From NCBI GenBank assembly GCA_026261815.1, contig JAMPIT010000493.1:9689501-9753500 (forward strand): a DNA stretch of 64,000 nt, given 5' to 3'. The DNA is from Monarcha castaneiventris obscurior (lineage: Eukaryota > Chordata > Aves > Passeriformes > Monarchidae). The notes beneath the pieces are model-generated. The model worked only from the letters and a program-made list of their open reading frames with translations. It had not been told where the DNA came from and searched no databases. Every line of letters begins with the position of its first letter. The first letter of the stretch is position 1. The position numbers and the translations under genes are program-made. Of this stretch, positions 1 to 12,255 are shown in pieces.

Positions 1-2738
1 ATGAGTAATCCAGGATGCTCCTGCCAGGGCTCGGGGGGTGGGATTCCCGTAAACAGCCAGGCCCTTTGAACTCAGGGCTTTTATTTTATGTCATCCTCCA
101 ACCACTAAACCAACACGCCACCGTGGAGGCCTTCCCTGCTCAGCCAAAACACAGATTAAGCCATGGAAATTGAAGCTGGGAGTATCATTTGGGGGGACCT
201 TGTGTTCATCACCTCGTTTTCTTTCATTCGCTCTGTCCTGAGCTCAGCTGAGTGTTGTTTGTGCAGGGCAGGGGTTGTTCCAGCTCCAGGAAAGCTGTCC
301 CAGCTCTGTGGAACACCTCCAGACACGGGCATGGAGTGGCACAACCCAAGAGGTGAAAAATGAGGGAAAATGGACCATTTGTGTGCAAGGTTCCTTCCCC
401 TGGAAATTTAACCTCGGGCTGGTTGTTCCTTATCTCCCTGCTCCTGGTTTCCCCCTTCCCTCTGAGGGAGCAGCTCCTGGGCTGTGGGATCACTGCTCCC
501 ACCCTCCTCAGTAATTATCTGTACAGATCAGCATTCACCCCTTTATCTGCTGATATCAATTATCAGCCCTGCCACAGAGTCACTTTAAAATCCTGATTTT
601 AAGAAGCCGTGTTCACTTGTTGCAGGCTACACTTACACATGCCATAAATAACAATAAATACCTGATTTGCAGGCTGACCCTAAAAGCCCAGTTCTGCCCA
701 TTTTTAGTGCTGATCACGGACATGGATTTGGGAACTGTATCAACAAACTCTTGGAGATTTTTTGTGGATGTTCTGCAGCTCAAATTCCCCCTCAATATTA
801 AGACCATGCAGAGTTATGAGACTGAGGCCTCCAAGAAATAATAGGAATAATGTGGATATTGCATAACCATCCTCTTACACTGGCATGAGTCATTCCTAAA
901 GTGCCCTGTATATCTTTCAGGGTGGATTAAGGATACGAGACACGAGAACCATGAGGGCTCCTACAACGCTCCACAAAGTCTCCAAAATGGGAAAAACCTT
1001 TTGAAAACAACTCTGAAAAATAACCGTTTGTCATCTGCAGTAAATAACTCGGTCACTGGGGAGGTCAAAAGCTAAAGGCTCCCATCCAGGGCTGGGATTA
1101 ATGACCTGCAAAACACCAGTTTAAAAATAGGCTCTTCTCCCACTTCAAGACAGGCAATAACGAAGCATCTCCTGCCGTTCCTTAGCCAGGAATGAAATTC
1201 CAGGCAGGAAAATGGGCTTTGCAGTGGATGCACAGGGATGAGTTAAGCAGTGATAGAACGAGCACTGTGTAAATCAAGGCCCAGGCCCACTCCAGCCCGT
1301 TCCTTACCTCGGCAGGACGTGGCAGGAAGGTCCAAACACACCCCAGAGTCGTTCCCTGTGGCAGGGACAACTGTGAGGGAAGAGGCCGCGATGCCCTCCC
1401 TGCCCCTGGGGTGTTGGTGCTGCTCCAGCATCCCATGACAAGTCATAAATGTCCCTGCCCTGCACAAATTTCCACAGCACAGGGGGAATATTTATGACGA
1501 GACTCAAAGGTGCAAGAGGAGGCAGAAACCCAACCTGTCCTGAGCTGGGAGGATCGATGAGGTGACTTAGGCCTTCATGGCCCTGCGTGCTCGTGGACTG
1601 GGCTGGGCTGAGCTGCTCAGAGGCATTTTTCCGAGAATTTGGTGTCTCCCAGTTTGCCAGGTTGGCTTTGCAATGCATTAGGATATTTTTAAAAATAATT
1701 AAATTGAAAATTACTCTCCTAGATCTGCTTGTTTTGCTTTGAATGGGGCTAGAAGCTGTGATTAAAGGGACTATTTCATGCCTCAAACTGTAAAAGTGGA
1801 GGCAAATTGTGAGTAAAGTTCTAAAGAGGCCTCTTTTATATTAAAATTACTACAAAATAAAACACGTTCTGCCTTGAATGCCCCTGCAGATGTCTCTAAC
1901 GGGGCTGATTGCTCCAGGAATATAAATCCAATAAAACCTGGCTTGAGGCCACTCAGGAGCTGTGAGATGCTATCAAATATTTTGAATTTCTGATCATTTG
2001 TAGAAACAAAAACTCCAGTTTACTGTCTCTCCAGATTCACAGCATTTTCATCAACTGGAGCAGCTGAACCCATCCTTCTGCAAAGTTCTTATCTCCTTTT
2101 GGCTTTGTGTTCCTGTTTCCTTCAACCCAAGCAAAACAAAAATTCAGGTGGGGAAATTTCCAACAGATTGAGCTCTGCTGCTTCCCTCTCCCGCCCAGCA
2201 CAGGACAGATGCTCTGATTTTCAGCCTGCAAAGAACAAAGCTTCCCCCTGGCTTCTTTATTTTAAACAGGAGAGGCCACCCACAGCTCCAAACATGCCTA
2301 TGGAGAGGAAAAATAAATGGCTGAGCTCCTGGCCAGACACGGATGTGCAGAGCGTATCTGAGGAGGAGGAACTGTTTGGAAAAAGCCAATCCCATCCCAC
2401 CCAGGTGCTGCCGTGGATGGGGCTGGGGGCACCAGCAGCTCCCAGCAGTGGGGAATGGCACGGAGAGGGAGCTGGGATGGCACGGGATCATAAATCAACT
2501 CAGCCCAAGGGCAAGTCCAGCAAGCCAGAGCTGGACAGATGTTGGAGAAGGGAATTTGGGAAGGTTTTAGCACAGAATTCCAGTTTTTGCTCCGCAGGAA
2601 GGCAAATCCAGCAGTGCTCCACCAGCTTGTGGCCATAACATCCACTAAAGACCCCACCAGCAGCCTGAACCTGCAGATTTTTCCCCTAAACTGAAGCAGA
2701 AGAGGGTGGTTGGAGCTGCTGCAGGGCTGAGCGTGTTT
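1..2738. other. Non-coding stretch, nothing recognised
   Basis: I see no gene, repeat family or regulatory element I can name here. The longest reading frames (1304-1786 minus, 2099-2638 plus) show no family motif, signal peptide or codon pattern and overlap one another on both strands. The sequence is ordinary mixed-composition vertebrate DNA with few CpGs. Confidence 0.6.
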
Positions 2739-2743
2739 GGCTG
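2739..2743. repeat. Left target-site duplication of LTR copy 1
   Basis: The 5 bp GGCTG occur directly before the LTR and again directly after it at 3407-3411. A 5-6 bp duplication is what retroviral integration leaves. Confidence 0.6.
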
Positions 2744-3406
2744 TGACACTGGTAGGGCCATAAATCAGCCTCTCTTGATGGGAGAGGCCCTGAAAATCCT
2801 TTAGAGTCCTTGCAAGGAACTTGACAGACGGACGAGGCAAACTCGCAGCAATTGCTTCTTGAGATAACTGTTTATTTTAGTAATATCAGCTACTAGCATA
2901 GGAAAGACACAGCAGAGCAGAACATGGCAAGAGAAGGCAAGAAAATGGCCCCTTATCAAAATTCCACAGCCCTTTTAAAGGTAAATTAACCAATAAAAAA
3001 TTGAAATGACAGATATTTTTACTTTTCCTCCAATGTTCAGTGAATCACTCTGACACGCAGGCCCAAACTCTGAACTTTTCATCCAATCATCCTAAACTAC
3101 TTTTGCTGCAAAATATGGGGGACTAGAAGAAGAAAGATAGAGATTAAAAACTACAAGGTCTCCTCCATCTTGGAACTTTTACTATTTATCTATTTACTAC
3201 ATTAACAAACCTAAAACTTGTAAATTCTTCCCTCTGTGACATCCTCACATCATATTCTATCACCTAGTTCACATCTGTGCAGATTTTAATTCCTCCCAGA
3301 GAGTAGGCAGTTTCCTCCATGGATAAAGGTTGAAAACCACATTGTTCAGGGGGTTTTTCTCTTCAAAACAGGCAGAGAAATATTCCCTGCACTCTGGATT
3401 CCCACA
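2744..3406 (-). mobile_element. Solo LTR of an endogenous retrovirus (copy 1)
   Basis: This 663-bp element is bounded by TGACAC at the left and CCCACA at the right. It is flanked by the 5-bp repeat GGCTG. The reverse complement matches 51016-51667 along its whole length, about nine bases in ten by eye, and similarity stops exactly at both ends. On the minus strand it has a polyadenylation signal (seen as TTTATT at 2871-2876) about 130 bp before its 3' end, as expected for an LTR. No gag, pol or env remains are next to it, so it is a solo LTR left by recombination between the two LTRs of a provirus. The family is not named because no library was available. The 5-bp duplication here and the 6-bp one at the sister copy would suit an ERVK or ERVL-type element. 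Confidence 0.85.
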
Positions 3407-3411
3407 GGCTG
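3407..3411. repeat. Right target-site duplication of LTR copy 1
   Basis: GGCTG matches 2739-2743. Confidence 0.6.
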
Positions 3412-6180
3412 GCAGTGGTGCCTTCTCCAGGTGGGTTTGGGTTGGTCATGGGGAGGTGGGAGAACCTCGGGGTGACACTGAGACACGGGTGGTGTCTCCA
3501 CCTATGGAAACCACTCATCCATGAGACAGAAGAAGGAATAAAAATGGAGTGAGGAGCCAAATGTTCATTATTTCCCCCATTTGGCTCTTTTCTGGATGTC
3601 CCCTCCACACCTGGAGCCACGAGCTCTGTGCCTGCCTTGCCCTGTGTCACTCGGAGGGGAATCGCCACAGCTTTGGGACTTGGATTTTACACAAATGTTT
3701 TAAAACATGGAGAACACACCAGGAGGATGTTGGACCTGGACATTTCCCATGCCTGTTCATGGAAAGAGCCCTCCCAATTCAGCAAGGAACAAGACTCGGA
3801 GCGAGCTCCCTCTGAGGATGGCGTTGGCTTCATGACTCTGCTGAAATTTGAGAAACGTTTGAAATTGTGTTTTTTTAAAGGCTGTATTTTCATGCCTCGC
3901 TTCTCCACGCCGACAGACAAATGGCTTTTCCCTTTCACGGAAAGTTGGGACCTACCTCCAAAAATGTCCTTAAAACTCAGGCTGAAGGAGGCAGAGTTGG
4001 CAGCACCACATCCCATGGCTGCCTCTACCACCACATCCATCTCTTTGGGTCAATATTCAACCCTGGATAAAGTTTGTATATGAGATTGGAGAGCAAAATT
4101 GTACCATTTCTATGTCAGCCTCACTCCAGGCAGGAATTACTCAAAAGCCTCCAGGTTTGCACTTATTGGATGCGAGTGTCCCTCTCTGTGTGCTATTTGG
4201 AGTGATTTTAATCTAGCTGGTGGTGAAGGTTTTCTCTAAAAAAGGCCAGACCTGCACTGGGTGAAACCAGTGTGGATCTCAGGAGGGGCAGTGGAGCAAT
4301 GCCAAAGCAGTTCAGCTGCAGATGGACCTAAAATCCCTGAGGATGAGTTCATTATCCACCAAAACTGGGAATATTTTGGGTTGAGACAGGTTAATAGTGA
4401 TGGGAAAGGAAGAAAATCAGTACACATCCTGCTTAATTAATCTGACAAATAATGAGCCTGAAACTGCCTTGGAGAAGGGGTTGAAAGGTTCCCAGAGGAG
4501 TGAGGGGGGCTGGGGCAGGCACAGGATGGGCAGCTCATCGAGTTCTGCTCCAGCACCACTGTCCCAGTGGTTGTTTTTCCTTTCAATCCTCTCTCTCCCT
4601 ACCCCAGTGCTGTATTTCAGGATTTCACCCCTATCCTGAGCTACTGTGGGGTCAGCCGGTGGCCTGGGAGCAGCTCAGTGCCAGCCATCGAGGGCTGTTC
4701 CCTGGTTTCAGAAAGTTCCTTTTATTTTACCCTCACTGGCAATAATCAATACCAATGCATTCATACAGTGCCTTCTATTTTTTAAAAAATAGGCACATAA
4801 ATTCTTGATGAGGAATCATGCCTTGAAAAGTGAATAAATTGAATAAATCACAATTAAAGCCCCATGAAAGTGTGGAGAGTGCAGCTCAGTGGCACTCAGA
4901 GGTCTGTGTTATTCACACCAGGCTGTAGCCAGTGTTCAACCCCACATTTCACATCCATTAATGAAACTCTTAATGCAAACTTTGAGCTGAAGTGGCTCAG
5001 TCCCATCAAAACCAGATTTTGGGGCATTTTTTCCACCTCAAATGAGACAAAATTCAGCTGAAACCTCGTCCAGCCTGGTTTGAATGTGAACCCCAGTGAG
5101 GGGGTCAAGCAGGGGTGTAGAGTATTAGGAAAAACCAACTCAGAACTGGAATACAAATAGGGAAAAAATTAATGCTCATTAATTAAAATTGTTACCTGTA
5201 TTTCTGTATCAGTATTTCCCCGAGCATGCAGTGGAGAAGATAAATAAAAAGAAGATAAATAAAAAATCCCTTTGGATTCTGGGGATGTTTCTGCCAGTTC
5301 CTGTTTACAGAATGCTTTCCAAAGTCCCACTGCCTTTAGGGCAGAAAGAATTCCTATAGGAAATCATTGGATTTGTTTTCATTTTATTTATTTGCTTACG
5401 TTCCATTAACCACAGAGGCTGAAATTCTTTGGGATGCTTGAAAAAAACCAGGATGTTTCTTCCTCCAGAGTGGCTCCTACTCATCCATTTTCTGTCTCAG
5501 ATGGTGTCAGAATCATCTGCTAAGGGCGTCGTGGAGATTGCCCCAGCCAAGGGGTGAACATGAAAATTCAGCTTCAAATCACATCCAAGTTCTTGTCAGG
5601 TAATGGGACTTCAAATGAATTGGAAGTGTCTTCTCAAAGTCCCATTTTTGGGGTTTTATTTTTTGTCTTGGAGGTGGCAGTGGTGGCACTGAGGCTGACC
5701 CAATGAGAGATTCCCTCAAGGAGTTTTATTGAAATATTTTTTCTTTTTATTAGATCATGAAGGGATGAGAAGGTTTGCAGAACCAGACTCTGCGATTTCT
5801 GGAGGTAAAAGGACCAGGGGAGAAAGTTCATTTTTTTAAAAAGATATCACAAAATATGGAAGTTATGAAGAAAAAACCAGAAAGCGGTTGATAAACTTAG
5901 CAAAAAAAATTAAAAAACCAGCATATGGAAATGCGAGGGTATTTTTGGAACCTTCAGACAGCTCTGTTTCATTGCAGGGTTATTCACAGATCCTGAAACC
6001 ACTCTGGCTTTGGAAAGTGCAGAGCTGAGGAGGCATTGGGGTGGCCTCGGCTCCGGGCTGTGCCGGACTCGTCGCGCTCTGTCGGGAGCACACAGAGGGA
6101 GCACTGGGAGCACTGGGAACCCTCTGGGATCTCCTCCACCCACCCCAAACCCACCCAGTTACACCCCACTGCCACCCCCT
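3412..6180. other. Non-coding stretch, nothing recognised
   Basis: There is no recognisable gene or repeat. Reading frames near 3628-4083 (plus) and 3687-4040 (minus) overlap on opposite strands and show no domain. A short A-rich direct repeat (AAGATAAATAAA) occurs near 5238-5270. Confidence 0.55.
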
Positions 6181-6189
6181 GCAGCTCCT

Positions 6190-6420
6190 CGACTCGGGGG
6201 AATTTCAGAAGTGCCCTGGCTCCAAAAATCTGACAACGCACAAAGCGCGAAATCAAACTGCGGAGTTCATTTTATTTCCATTCAACTCCGCCGTGGCGAT
6301 CGCAGCAGCTTTGGTTTTATTATTGCTAATTCCAAGCATAATAAATACGCTTCAGGATCTCGGCTGATTTATTATCATTTTAAACAGGCTGATATTTGCA
6401 GCTTTTCCTGAATTTTCGCA
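6190..6420. promoter_or_regulatory. Candidate conserved non-coding element
   Basis: The sequence is complex, with several CpGs (CGCACAAAGCGCG, CGCCGTGGCGATCGC) followed by AT-rich, homeobox-like motifs (TTTATTATT, TTATTATCATTTTA). This texture is typical of vertebrate developmental enhancers. It is an inference from composition only and conservation was not tested. Confidence 0.25.
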
Positions 6421-9400
6421 GTAATGTCGATTTCCAGTTTCAGCCTTTCTTTTCATTTCACTTGAGACGCCCCATCGGTATTAAAATCCAGTATTTAAAA
6501 TATAATAATCACTTTCCCTGCTTCATTAGATATCTCTTAACTCCCTCAGACTTAGGGAATATGGGCAAGATTTGTTTTTTCTTGTCACCTTGTCAATCTG
6601 GAAGTTTTTTCCAAAGGCAGTTAAAAATCACTGAGCTGAACCACTGAGTTTTATTCAGGTTTCCGAACATTTTCCGTTGTGCTCATACTTTTTTACAAGT
6701 TCAGATAATGAAATTTGGTGGTCTCTTTAGAACCATTTCCACTTTTTCTTTGCAGTCTGTAGAAATTTAATATATTTTGGCTCCTGTTAGGAATAATTGA
6801 TAAGTTATTTAATCAGGAATGGTATTGAACCAAACCAAATGCTGACTTTTTTAATCTTTATGTTATCAATCACAGTTGGCCCCGATGATTTTGAGGTCTT
6901 TTTTAATCTAGATGATTCTGTGGTTCTAAACTCCAGTTGGAATTTAAATAAAGGATAAAACATTAAATCTTTGGGGGATATCAACTGTGTCATTTACAGA
7001 GAGGCTCCTCTGATCACATTGGTTCCTATTTCTGAATATTTGTTTTTTACTGGATTCTGTTTTTTACTGGATTTTCCTGTTGTGGAAGTTGTTTATGGAG
7101 TCATGGAATGGGATGGGTTCACAGAGAGCAGCTGGAGCTCTCCAGAATTATGGAACTGCCTCCTAAACACTCCAAACTTTCTGAATTTTATCAGTCATAG
7201 AGGGCTGGGATGGGCTGGGGCAGGAATTAAATCTTCCTCTCAGGAGCAACTCTTAAAAGCTGCACATAAATCCCTCAGAGGGCAGCGACAGGAGGGCGAT
7301 GTGGGCATTTCCCTTCAGCCTTAAAAGCACTTACAGGAGATCAGAGCCCTGCCCTAAATAAATTCTGCCCCTGATTTATTCCTTGGAGTGCTAATGGGCT
7401 ATGGGAACACAATCCTCCTACAAATTCCCATGTCCATCTCTCTTCAGCTTTGGATTCAGAGGGTCTGGATTTTCTTCTCCCTTCCAGTTCAACAACTCAC
7501 GGAGATTTTACTAAACTCCGTGTCTTGATTTCAAACCCTTTCTTTATCACAGCTGATTTGTCCAGAGGGTTTGGATGGATTATTTATTTTAGTGCTGGGG
7601 CAACAGAAATTCTTGGAACTTTCTGTGGTAATATAGAAAATTTAATTTTTTATTTTAATGAAATTGTCTCCTCCTGGATGGAATCCTGCTTTGCATCCCA
7701 AAGACTTCCCAAAGGAATGAGGGTGTCCAGACTCTTCCAAAGATTGTCCCCCATCTCTTTGGTCAATGAGTCAGTGATCACAAGGTCTGCTGGAATCACA
7801 GCAGTGCCTTCAGGAGGGCGAGGAGGGAGGATCAGATTTAAGGGCAATGCTCCAACTTGGCACCAAAACCTGATTAAGAAAGATTAAAATGCGAGAAGGT
7901 GAAATAAATCCATGATCAGAAATCTGTCCACTGCTTATTGATTAGGAGGGCAGAGCAAAGTGTGTTTTAAACTTATCTTTGTGTCTCTTAATACACTTGG
8001 GATGTTTCCAGACCTGGTTTGATTCTGAGTTTCCCCTCTGTGTAAGATTTTTCACATTCAGTTCCCACTGTGGCTCCTCTGGTTTATTGTACTTTTCCAG
8101 GGCAGCCCTGTGGACGTGTCCGTGGTGCCCAGCAGTGCCCACATCACCTGGACCTTACCAGTCCCTGTGCCCACAGCCCCCCTGTGCCCCTGCCCACACT
8201 CAGGGGTGGGAGGCAAAGCAGGATTTGGCTCTTGGAGGGTCTGAGCTGTCATTTGCATTTGTGAAACACAATTTCTGCCCGGCTCCACCCCTTCTCCCTC
8301 CAAACCAGATGAAATATTTATTGGGTTGGAGTGTAAGGGCTCAGTGTTTCGTCTGCAGAGGAACAGGGGAGTCCTGGTTCTGACCAGAAATTTCTAAGGC
8401 TTCTTTGTGGCTACTAAACGTTGGAGGAAAAACCACAAATTACCATCGCCGTGGGGCTGGGCCCTGGGTCCTGGCTCCAGAGCTTCCCCCTCCCCTCCTA
8501 GCTTCAAGTGCTCTGCATCTGTGTCAATAAGTGCCCCGTGTCCCTGGCAAGGGAATATTTAATGTGCACACACAGCGTGTGCAAAATTAACCTCTGCCAG
8601 GGAGGGGGGCGAGGGGAGAGCGGAGTTGTAATTACACACAGAATTCAGCTGTGATTAAGATATTTCTTTAATGCTGAGGAACCTCCTCCCCCCTTAAACT
8701 CCTCACAATTCATCCCCTGTTTGTCATTTTCTGGCTACTCCTCAATTTTCTTTTCCCTGGCCACACCTAATCCTGGCATTACCTGGGGTTGTCCCACCTC
8801 GCTCTGCCCTGGCAGCTCCCAAGGGGCACCAGGTCCTTCCCCATCTCCTTGTCCAGATTTTGGGAGTCTTGGAAGCTCAGTGTGTCCATCCCAACGTGTC
8901 TCAGCCTCCTGTTAGCCTCTTAACCTTCCCCTGAGATTAATTTGAAGAGTTTTAGGAGTTTAATTAGACCAGAGGTGGAGTTGAGCATCCATAAGATAAA
9001 AGGATGGTGAATAAAGGGTAAAAAAAGGGATATTTGGGTATATTCAGTGCCAATTTTTGTTGGAGATGGGAAAATGAGGAACATGGATGGTGGGATGGGA
9101 AAGAAGAGTCCGTCCACCCAACAATTCCAAAACCAGGAGCTCAGAGATGCCCTTTTGGAACAAAGCTCTGCTGAGCAGCCCCTGCTCATCAGCACACAGC
9201 TGAGTCCTCATCCCGTAAATTTTGGGAAGATTGATTTTTGGGATGATTGTTAGAACCCCTCAAACCCTTAAAACACGAATTGTTGTGCTTCCACGAGCAG
9301 CAGTGCTTGGATCTATCCTGTCACAGATGGCCCTGCTTTGCACTCCTTCTCAGCAGATTTTACAAAGTAAAAACGTTATACATGTGATTAACTGATGAGG

Positions 9401-9428
9401 ATTTGGTAATATTTCCAGTAAATTGTTC
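6421..9428. other. Non-coding stretch, nothing recognised
   Basis: AT-rich to mixed sequence with no gene or repeat family I can identify. Reading frames such as 7450-7887 (plus, 145 codons) have no recognisable domain and no convincing splice sites. Confidence 0.55.
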
Positions 9429-9455
9429 AATAAACATGGCTTAAAAAAAAAAAAA
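9429..9455 (+). other. AATAAA plus A-tract, retrocopy-like 3' end
   Basis: AATAAA at 9429-9434 is followed 8 bases later by a run of 13 A (9443-9455). This is the layout of an mRNA 3' end copied back into the genome. No coding match was recognised in the several hundred bases upstream, and no target-site duplication was found. A chance A-tract is equally possible, and retrocopies are rare in birds. Confidence 0.2.
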
Positions 9456-10385
9456 GTCAATTGTTTATAGAAGAAGGAATATTTCAACAATATATCACCA
9501 CGCTCAGAAAAATTATTCTCAGGAAAATGTCCTTTTCTTTTTTTTTTTTAATGAAAATATTTTCCTTAGAAATAACATTGGTCAGCTGTATTAATGATAT
9601 TGGAAGAGTTCGAAGTGACAATGAGCAAACCATGAAAAATGGACAGAAAACAAACACAGAATCACTCCAGTCCTGGACTGCTTTTTAGTTATATTGGAGA
9701 CATTCCAGGGCTTCCATTTTTCCACCAGTGTTTAATGGGCTCTCTGTTTGCATTTATGTTTTCCTGATCTTTCAATCTGCAGGAATGGCTGCTCCTGGCA
9801 GGACTCTCACCCGCTCTGTCCTCTCTTTGGAGCCCGGGTGCCTCCTTTGTTATCCCTGAATTTGCAGGAAGGAAACGCCCTGATACGAAGGTAACACAGG
9901 TAAATGTGAAAAAGTTTGGAAATCGGGATTTCAGCAGCACTGGGAGCCTCCATCAGTGGATTTAACTTGCACACGCACTCCCTGGAAAAATCCCTGCCCC
10001 AGAGGGTTTATGCCAATTAAAATTTTAAAATGACATCAGTGAAATTAACCTAAATTTTGCTTGACCTGGAATTTAGGTCAGTTTAGATCATCGTCTTAGC
10101 AGGGCTGTCTAAGATTCAAAGCCTGGTGGAGAGCTGTGGGAACAGAAACGTCCTTCAGAGCAGAGAGGGGTCCTGCAGAGGCAGCAGGGGCAGCTCCAGG
10201 ATGGTGGGAGATGATTCCCAGCCCTCCTCTGACTGCTCATGCCAAGGCTGATGTGAGAAAATGCCCAAAACGTGGCTGAAGATGCACAGTTGGCACCTGA
10301 GGGGCAGCAGCAGCTGAACTGTGGCTCCAAAATGGATTTGGGACACAGCAAGCTCTGTCTGGTTCCTGCATCCCAGCAGGCCCAG

Positions 10386-10509
10386 ATCATGGAATGATCA
10401 TGGTTGGGATGGGAGGAGCTCAAACTTCATCTCATCCCACCCCTGCCATGGACCAGGCCACTCCAACCTGGCCTTGGCCACTTCAGGGATGGGGCAGCCA
10501 CAATTGCTC
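10386..10509 (-). mobile_element. CR1 LINE fragment
   Basis: This is a degraded antisense copy of the CR1 3' end. The tail-like ATCATGGAATGATCATGG is followed by the usual order of CR1 blocks: CTCATCCCACCCCTGCCATG, CTCCAACCTGGCCTTGG, then CAGGGATGGGGCAGCCACA. Reading these on the plus strand places the element on the minus strand. About 120 bp survive. It is 5'-truncated, as is usual for CR1. Confidence 0.85.
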
Positions 10510-10546
10510 ACTTCCACTCTTTCACATCCTGAGGAGATGATGATGG

Positions 10547-10570
10547 TGATGATGATGATCATCATCATCA
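10547..10570. repeat. Perfect 24-bp palindrome of ATG/CAT triplets
   Basis: A TGATGATGATGA run meets its exact reverse complement at the GATC centre (10557-10560), giving 12 paired bases with no loop. A GATGATGG run (10536-10546) extends the left side. It is a triplet microsatellite that has changed strand at its midpoint. Confidence 0.9.
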
Positions 10571-10729
10571 TTGGATGGTTCCATCATCGAAAATGCTAAA
10601 AACATTAAAATAAAAGAGCCCAGCTGTTGCCCGCTGCTTTCAGTGCTTCTCACCCCATACCACAACCTCTGTGGTACCCTGATCCCAAATTTTCTTGTAG
10701 CAAGGCTGTTTCCATCCTTGTGCATAACT

Positions 10730-11180
10730 TTTGGCAATAATTGGAATGCAAAAAGAAAAAGCTGGAATAATGTAAATGAAAATATCGGCGAGGCCGATCA
10801 TCACATGCATGTATGTGGGATATTTTAGGGACTGCATTTACAGCCTGGCCGCATTTTACTCTTCTTTCCTTGCCAGGGCGGACACAAATCCAAATTTATG
10901 TTCTCAGAGCATTTCAGCAGCAGCAGAACTCTCCTTTCTCGCGGAGCACCCGCACACAATTAAACATTTTCCACTTCTCTCAAGAACCCGAGAGCAAACC
11001 CGGGGCCGAGCCTTGCAAAGCTTGCTCCTATCAAGCGGTGGCAGTAGGCAGCTTCGAGAGAAAAATCCCTGCCTGGCTTTGCGTGCCCCACCCTGATGGA
11101 AATAGAGCCGGGATTTAGAAGGTGCGAGCTGGCAGGGCAGCGGAGCCTGCGAAATGTAAGCTGCAGTAGCCCTTTTTCCG
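10730..11180. promoter_or_regulatory. Candidate regulatory / conserved non-coding block
   Basis: This is high-complexity sequence with scattered retained CpGs (ATCGGCGAGGCCGATC, CTCGCGGAGC, GGGGCCGAGCC) mixed with AT-rich motifs. The first of these is a near-palindrome around 10785-10800. It looks like constrained regulatory DNA rather than neutral sequence. This is an inference, and no transcript or exon signal was seen. Confidence 0.25.
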
Positions 11181-12215
11181 AGGGCTTGACAGTGAGCAGA
11201 GCTGGGCAGGAGACTGGGATCCCATTCAGCATCTGGGAGTGGGAGAAGTGTCGGGGAAAAGGGAGTCATGCGCTGCTCTAATCCATCCCTCCTTTCCAGC
11301 CCGCTGCGGTTGGAGTTGTTTTTGTTTGTTTTAAAGGGAGGGGGGGTTCGCTGAGCGCTTTCCACGGGAATAGCTGGGAATTATCACGGTATCAGTGCTG
11401 GCGGGGTGGGTGGGGGAGGCTGAGAGCTGTCTCGGCTGCGTTTCCTACATTTCTCTCTCTGGAGAGACCTGAGGTCACCTTTCCAGAGCATCTGCGTGCC
11501 GTCCAGAGGGATGAGGGCTTCCAAGGACTGCAGGCGCTGCTGCTCCGGGATAGGCAGCGCCACGCTTGGGAGGGGTCCCAGGCCAATTTATTCCGTGTTC
11601 TCCTTCTGCAGGGCTCAGTCCAAACTCCCAACACGCTGAGTGGAGACAGAAATCTCTCTCCCGGTGAGGTTATCCCACATCTGGCTGCTGGGAGGTGTCT
11701 GCTCCAGCAGTGCTGGGCCCTGCAGGGAATTTCGGTGTTCCTGCTGTCTGCCCCAGCTCGGAGCCCTCTGCGGGCCTGCCAGAGCTGCCAGCAGCACAGG
11801 GCTGCTGCCTGTTTGTAAAACACCCTGAACCACGGAGATTTCTGTCCCTCAGCGCTGCCTTCCCTCCGTGAGGCAGAAATCCCGGTGCTCTTTGCTCCCA
11901 GGGAATGCCCAGCACGTCTTTGCTGCTGCCGTGCTGCAGGCAGTGCCAACACAGGAACGACAGAGATTTATTTCCTGATTTATTTCCTCAGCCACTGCAG
12001 GCAGCGATAAGGACACTGCCCCACCCTTCTGCTTTAATTGCAGGTCAAATCTGCCCGGATTATGCCACTCCTTGGCAGCCACTGCAGACCTGTACGTGCA
12101 GCTGCCTGGGTATTAAGAGATTAATTATTAATTTCTATAGATCCTCATGTTAGGTGATTTTTCCTATTGTGTTTGACATCCAACCCTGCCAAACTTTCTT
12201 CCTTAAGTGGCATCC
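11181..12215. other. Moderately GC-rich non-coding stretch
   Basis: The sequence is GC-rich around 11490-11900, with overlapping reading frames on both strands (for example 11392-11952 minus, 186 codons). That is expected from GC-rich sequence with few stops. I recognise no protein family. A homeobox-type TTAATTATTAATT cluster lies at 12120-12134. Confidence 0.45.
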
Positions 12216-12255
12216 TTTATTTTTCTTTTTCTTTTTTTTTTTTTTTTTTTTTTTT
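12216..12255. repeat. T-rich tract ending in 24 T
   Basis: T runs interrupted by single C residues are followed by an uninterrupted T24 at 12232-12255. On the minus strand this is a long A-tract. No retrocopy body could be identified next to it. Confidence 0.95.

Noticed and set aside
2099..2638. 179-codon reading frame on the plus strand
   Set aside because: No recognisable domain, no splice or promoter context, and comparable frames on the opposite strand over the same bases. Chance open frame in mixed-composition DNA.
10155..10423. Any CRISPR-like regularly spaced repeats
   Set aside because: None of the repeats in the window has unique spacers of constant length, and the DNA is eukaryotic.
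11392..11952. 186-codon minus-strand frame in a GC-rich area
   Set aside because: GC-rich sequence has few stop codons on all frames. Frames overlap on both strands and no domain is visible.
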